Positions 60,878 through 64,000 of a stretch of 64,000 bases of DNA are shown here, piece after piece. The notes under the pieces are model-generated. The model did not search any database, had not been told where the DNA came from, and saw nothing but the letters and a program-made list of their open reading frames with translations. Both the position numbers and the translations under genes were made by a program. The DNA comes from Thermohalobaculum sp039180675 (GTDB lineage: Bacteria; Pseudomonadota; Alphaproteobacteria; Rhodobacterales; Rhodobacteraceae), in assembly GCA_039180675.1 (NCBI GenBank), contig JBCDDC010000013.1, positions 1 to 64,000 of the forward strand, read 5' to 3'. Within the stretch, counting starts at the first letter, position 1; each line of letters opens with the position of its first letter.

Positions 60878-63800
60878 ATGTTCTCACACTTCTTCATTGA
60901 CCGGCCGATCTTCGCCGGCGTCATCTCGGTCGTGATCTCGCTGATCGGGATCGCGGCCTATTTCAACCTGCCTGTCGCGCAGTATCCCGAGATCGCACCG
61001 CCGCGGATCTCGATCTCGGCCTCCTATCCCGGCGCGTCGGCCGAGACGATTGCCGACACTGTAGCGACGCCGATCGAGCAGGAGATCAATGGCGTTGAGA
61101 ACATGCTCTACATGTCGAGCCAGTCGACAAGCGATGGCCGTCTTTCGATCAGCGTCGTCTTCGATGTTGGCACGGATCTCGATTTCGCACAGGTGCTCGT
61201 GCAGAACCGGGTTGCCATCGCCGAGCCCCGGCTGCCGGAGGAGGTCAGGCGCCTGGGGATCACCACCACGAAATCGTCGCCTGACCTGATGATGGTCATT
61301 CATATGCTGACCGACGATGGCTCCCGCGATCAGCTTTACATCTCAAACTATGCGCGCACGCAACTGATCGACCAGCTTGCCCGGATCGATGGTGTTGGCG
61401 ATGTCTTCATCGGTGCGGAGCGGGCCTATTCGATGCGGATCTGGCTCGACCCGGAGCGTGTCGCGAATTTCGGCATGACGGCTGGCGAGGTGGTCGCGGC
61501 GCTCCGCAACAACAATGTGCAGGTGGCCTCCGGCGTTCTGAACCAGCCCCCCATCCCGCTCGATGCCGATTTCCAGTATTCGGTCGAGACACAGGGCAGG
61601 CTGACCGCGCCCGAGGCCTTCGCCAACATCGTGATCAAGACGATCGAGGGTGGCGGGCAGGTCCGTGTCCGCGACGTGGCGCGGGTGGAGCTTGGCGCCC
61701 AGGATTACAACACGAACGGGTATATGGATCAGGACACGGCGATGCCGATCCTGGTGTTCCAGCGGCCGGGATCGAACGCGCTTGAGACCGCGGCGCAGAT
61801 CAAGGCTTTCATGGAGGAGGCGGAGCGAGGGTTCCCAACCGGCATCGCCTACGACATCATCTACAACCCGACCGAATACATCGCCCAATCCGTCGACGCG
61901 GTCTATCAGACACTGTTCGAGGCAATGACGCTGGTCATCCTGGTGGTCATCGTCTTCCTGCAGAATTTCCGCGCGGCCCTGATTCCGATCGTCGCGATCC
62001 CGGTGTCGCTGATCGGCACGTTCGCGCTGATGGCCGCGCTCGGCTTCTCGCTCAACACGCTCACGCTGTTCGGCCTCGTCCTGGCCATCGGTATCGTGGT
62101 GGACGACGCGATCGTTGTGGTCGAGAATGTCGAGCGTTATCTGGCCGAGGGGCTTACCCCGCGAGAAGCGGCGCGCAAGACGATGACCGAGGTCCTGGGC
62201 GCGCTGATCGCGACAACGCTGGTGATGATGGCCGTCTTCATCCCGGCGAGCCTTTTGCCCGGGATCACCGGGCAGTTCTTCCGGCAATTCGCGCTGACCA
62301 TCGCGGTTGCGACGGGGATTTCGACCCTGGTTTCGGTCACACTTTCGCCGGCGCTTGCCGCGCAGCTTCTTCAGCCAAAGGGCACGCCGCCAAAGACCAT
62401 GCTGGGCCGGGTGATCGGCATCATCGTCAAACCGCTGACCATGGCGGGTGATGCCTTCAACTGGGCCTTTGATCATTTCACCGGCGCCTACGCGTGGCTG
62501 GTGCGCAAGGTGGTGCGGATCGCCGCGTTGGTGATGCTGGTCTATGCCGGGCTCGTCTGGGTCACCGGAGTTCAGTTCGATAGGGCGCCGACCGGCTTCA
62601 TCCCCGAGCAGAACCAGGGCTATCTGATCACGATCGTCGATCTGCCGCCCGGTGCCTCGCTGCGCAGGACCGACGAGGTGGTGCGGCAGGCGACCGACGT
62701 AATTCTCTCGCACCCCGCCGTGCAGCATACGGCCGGGTTCGCGGGCCTGGACGGGGCGACCTTCACGAACGCCTCGAACGCGGCGGTGATCTTCCTGACC
62801 TTCAAGCCCTTTGACGAACTGATCGAGATGGGAATCGATCAGGAGCAGATCCTGAGCGAGATCCAGGGCGGTCTGTTCCAGATCAAGGAGGCCAATATCT
62901 TCGTCATCGCGCCGCCCCCTGTACGCGGGGTTGGTACCGGCGGGGGGTGGAGGCTCTTCGTTCAAGACCGGCGCGGACGGGGCATCCAGGCGATGGAAGA
63001 GGCGATGCAGTCCATCGCTGCCGCCGCCAACCAGACCGAGGGGCTGACCCGGGTCTACTACACGTTCAACCGCTCGACGCCCCGCGTCTACGCGGATATC
63101 GACCGGGTAAAGGCGGAGAAGCTGGGGGTTACCCCAGACCAGATCTTTGAGGCGCTCGAGGTCTATCTTGGCTCGGCTTTCGTCAATGATTTCAACTTCC
63201 TTGGCCGAACCTACCGGGTGACGGCTCAGGCGGATGCCCAATTCCGCGACGAGGTGCGGGATATCGAGAACCTGCGCACACGGACAACGGCGGGCGAGAT
63301 GATGCCGATCGGCTCGGTTGCCAGTTTCGAGAACACGACCGGCCCCTACAGGCTCGCGCGCTACAACCTCTACAACGCCGCTGCGCTCAATGGTGCGACC
63401 GCGCCCGGGTTCTCGACCGGGCAGGCCATCGAAGCGATGGAGACCTTGCTGGACGAGAACCTGCCGGACGGGTTCGGATATGAATGGACAGAGCTTGCGC
63501 TGCAGGAGAAGTTGGAGGGTGACACGACCCTCACTGTCTTCGCCTTTGCCATCGTTTTCGTCTTCCTCGTCCTGGCTGCGCAGTATGAGAGCGTGCTGCT
63601 TCCCCTCGCGGTCATCTTCATCGTGCCGATGTGCATGCTGACGGCGATCTCAGGCGTCTTGTGGCGCGGGCTCGACAACAACATCCTCACCCAGATCGGT
63701 TTGGTCGTTCTGGTCGGGCTCTCCGCCAAGAACGCGATTCTGATCGTCGAGTTTGCGCGACAATTGGAGGAGCAGGGGCGCAACCGGGTCGAGGCGGCGA

Positions 63801-64000
63801 TCGAGGCCGCCCGCCTCAGGCTACGGCCCATCCTGATGACGGCGTTCTCGTTCATTCTCGGCGTCGTGCCGCTCCTGATCGCGACGGGGGCGGGGGCCGA
63901 GATGCGCCAGGCGCTGGGAACGGCTGTCTTCTTCGGCATGCTGGGAGTGACGCTGTTCGGGCTGGTGCTCACGCCCGTCTTCTACGTGGTGTTCCGCTGG
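60878..64000 (+). CDS. RND efflux pump, HAE1 family (3' partial)
   Basis: The ATG at 60878 opens a frame that runs without a stop to the window end (1041 codons seen of roughly 1050). It starts FSHFFIDRPIFAGVISVVISLIG, as in AcrB/MexB-type pumps, and has the proton-relay Asp pair in LAIGIVVDDAIVVVENVE, two large periplasmic domains and twelve expected helices. With the adaptor it exports drugs or toxic hydrophobic compounds by proton antiport; substrate unknown. No regulator gene is adjacent within the window. Confidence 0.95.
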   Translation, partial: MFSHFFIDRPIFAGVISVVISLIGIAAYFNLPVAQYPEIAPPRISISASYPGASAETIADTVATPIEQEINGVENMLYMSSQSTSDGRLSISVVFDVGTDLDFAQVLVQNRVAIAEPRLPEEVRRLGITTTKSSPDLMMVIHMLTDDGSRDQLYISNYARTQLIDQLARIDGVGDVFIGAERAYSMRIWLDPERVANFGMTAGEVVAALRNNNVQVASGVLNQPPIPLDADFQYSVETQGRLTAPEAFANIVIKTIEGGGQVRVRDVARVELGAQDYNTNGYMDQDTAMPILVFQRPGSNALETAAQIKAFMEEAERGFPTGIAYDIIYNPTEYIAQSVDAVYQTLFEAMTLVILVVIVFLQNFRAALIPIVAIPVSLIGTFALMAALGFSLNTLTLFGLVLAIGIVVDDAIVVVENVERYLAEGLTPREAARKTMTEVLGALIATTLVMMAVFIPASLLPGITGQFFRQFALTIAVATGISTLVSVTLSPALAAQLLQPKGTPPKTMLGRVIGIIVKPLTMAGDAFNWAFDHFTGAYAWLVRKVVRIAALVMLVYAGLVWVTGVQFDRAPTGFIPEQNQGYLITIVDLPPGASLRRTDEVVRQATDVILSHPAVQHTAGFAGLDGATFTNASNAAVIFLTFKPFDELIEMGIDQEQILSEIQGGLFQIKEANIFVIAPPPVRGVGTGGGWRLFVQDRRGRGIQAMEEAMQSIAAAANQTEGLTRVYYTFNRSTPRVYADIDRVKAEKLGVTPDQIFEALEVYLGSAFVNDFNFLGRTYRVTAQADAQFRDEVRDIENLRTRTTAGEMMPIGSVASFENTTGPYRLARYNLYNAAALNGATAPGFSTGQAIEAMETLLDENLPDGFGYEWTELALQEKLEGDTTLTVFAFAIVFVFLVLAAQYESVLLPLAVIFIVPMCMLTAISGVLWRGLDNNILTQIGLVVLVGLSAKNAILIVEFARQLEEQGRNRVEAAIEAARLRLRPILMTAFSFILGVVPLLIATGAGAEMRQALGTAVFFGMLGVTLFGLVLTPVFYVVFRW

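Noticed and set aside
61343..63241. 632-codon minus-strand frame opposite the RND pump
   Set aside because: It is a high-GC antisense shadow, rich in Arg, Asp, Gly and His; the plus-strand product is a clear RND pump.

Overview
The window is a 64 kb chromosomal segment of a GC-rich alphaproteobacterium, most likely a Rhodobacteraceae (Roseobacter-type) species. The evidence is the clpP-clpX-lon order with tig nearby, the C-terminally DNA-adjacent glnB-glnA pair, DUF2794 and DUF1523 proteins, OpgC next to an OpgH-type glucan synthase, leucine and lysine catabolic acyl-CoA dehydrogenases with ETF-ubiquinone oxidoreductase, and dense coding on both strands. No rRNA, insertion sequence, integrase, prophage or CRISPR array was seen. 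Four tRNA genes are present: Val(TAC), Leu(TAG), Leu(TAA) and Gly(GCC), all with an encoded CCA end.

Layout. 1-2.4 kb: end of a Tad-type pilus locus (vWA TadG-like protein and two TadE-like pseudopilins). 2.5-9 kb: proteostasis block on the minus strand (lon, clpX, clpP, tig), with a small pilin-like membrane gene divergent from clpP. 9-13 kb: nnr, then glnB-glnA with a sigma-54-like promoter. A large palindromic repeat lies just behind nnr and a related, perfect 38-bp inverted repeat lies between glnB and glnA. 13-21.3 kb: lipoprotein, BNR-repeat protein, nitrilase/RraA pair, BASS-type transporter, a large exported protein of unknown function, radC. 21.4-35.6 kb: catabolism and housekeeping (isovaleryl-CoA dehydrogenase, ETF-QO, a Rieske oxygenase, DUF3422, ubiA, rsmE, glutaryl-CoA dehydrogenase, SIMPL protein, EamA transporter, a PLP gamma-family lyase). 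35.6-44 kb: membrane and VOC proteins, an HTD2/MaoC-type hydratase, two small exported Cys-containing proteins, then mccB and mccA with an AT-rich foreign-looking gene coupled between them.

44-50 kb: an orphan polyamine-type ABC ATPase, a probable phosphodiester glycosidase, small membrane proteins, a lytic transglycosylase, hspQ, DUF2794 and a branched-chain aminotransferase. 50-57.5 kb: opgH and opgC (periplasmic glucan synthesis and succinylation) flank a compact unusual cluster: an MDR dehydrogenase, a PTPS-like T-fold protein lacking the usual zinc/catalytic residues, a GT4 glycosyltransferase and a methyltransferase, facing a stand-alone RibD-type reductase. I read this as a candidate pathway for a glycosylated and/or methylated pterin-like molecule; it is the most interesting locus here. 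57.8-64 kb: a YeeE/YedE (thiosulfate-type) transporter with a DUF302 protein, then an RND efflux adaptor and pump, the pump running off the end.

Genes within a strand are packed tightly, often with 1-4 nt overlaps that suggest translational coupling, and several tail-to-tail pairs have almost no space between them. Start sites were chosen by ribosome-binding-site spacing where possible. All functions are inferred from sequence motifs read by eye; no database search was run.
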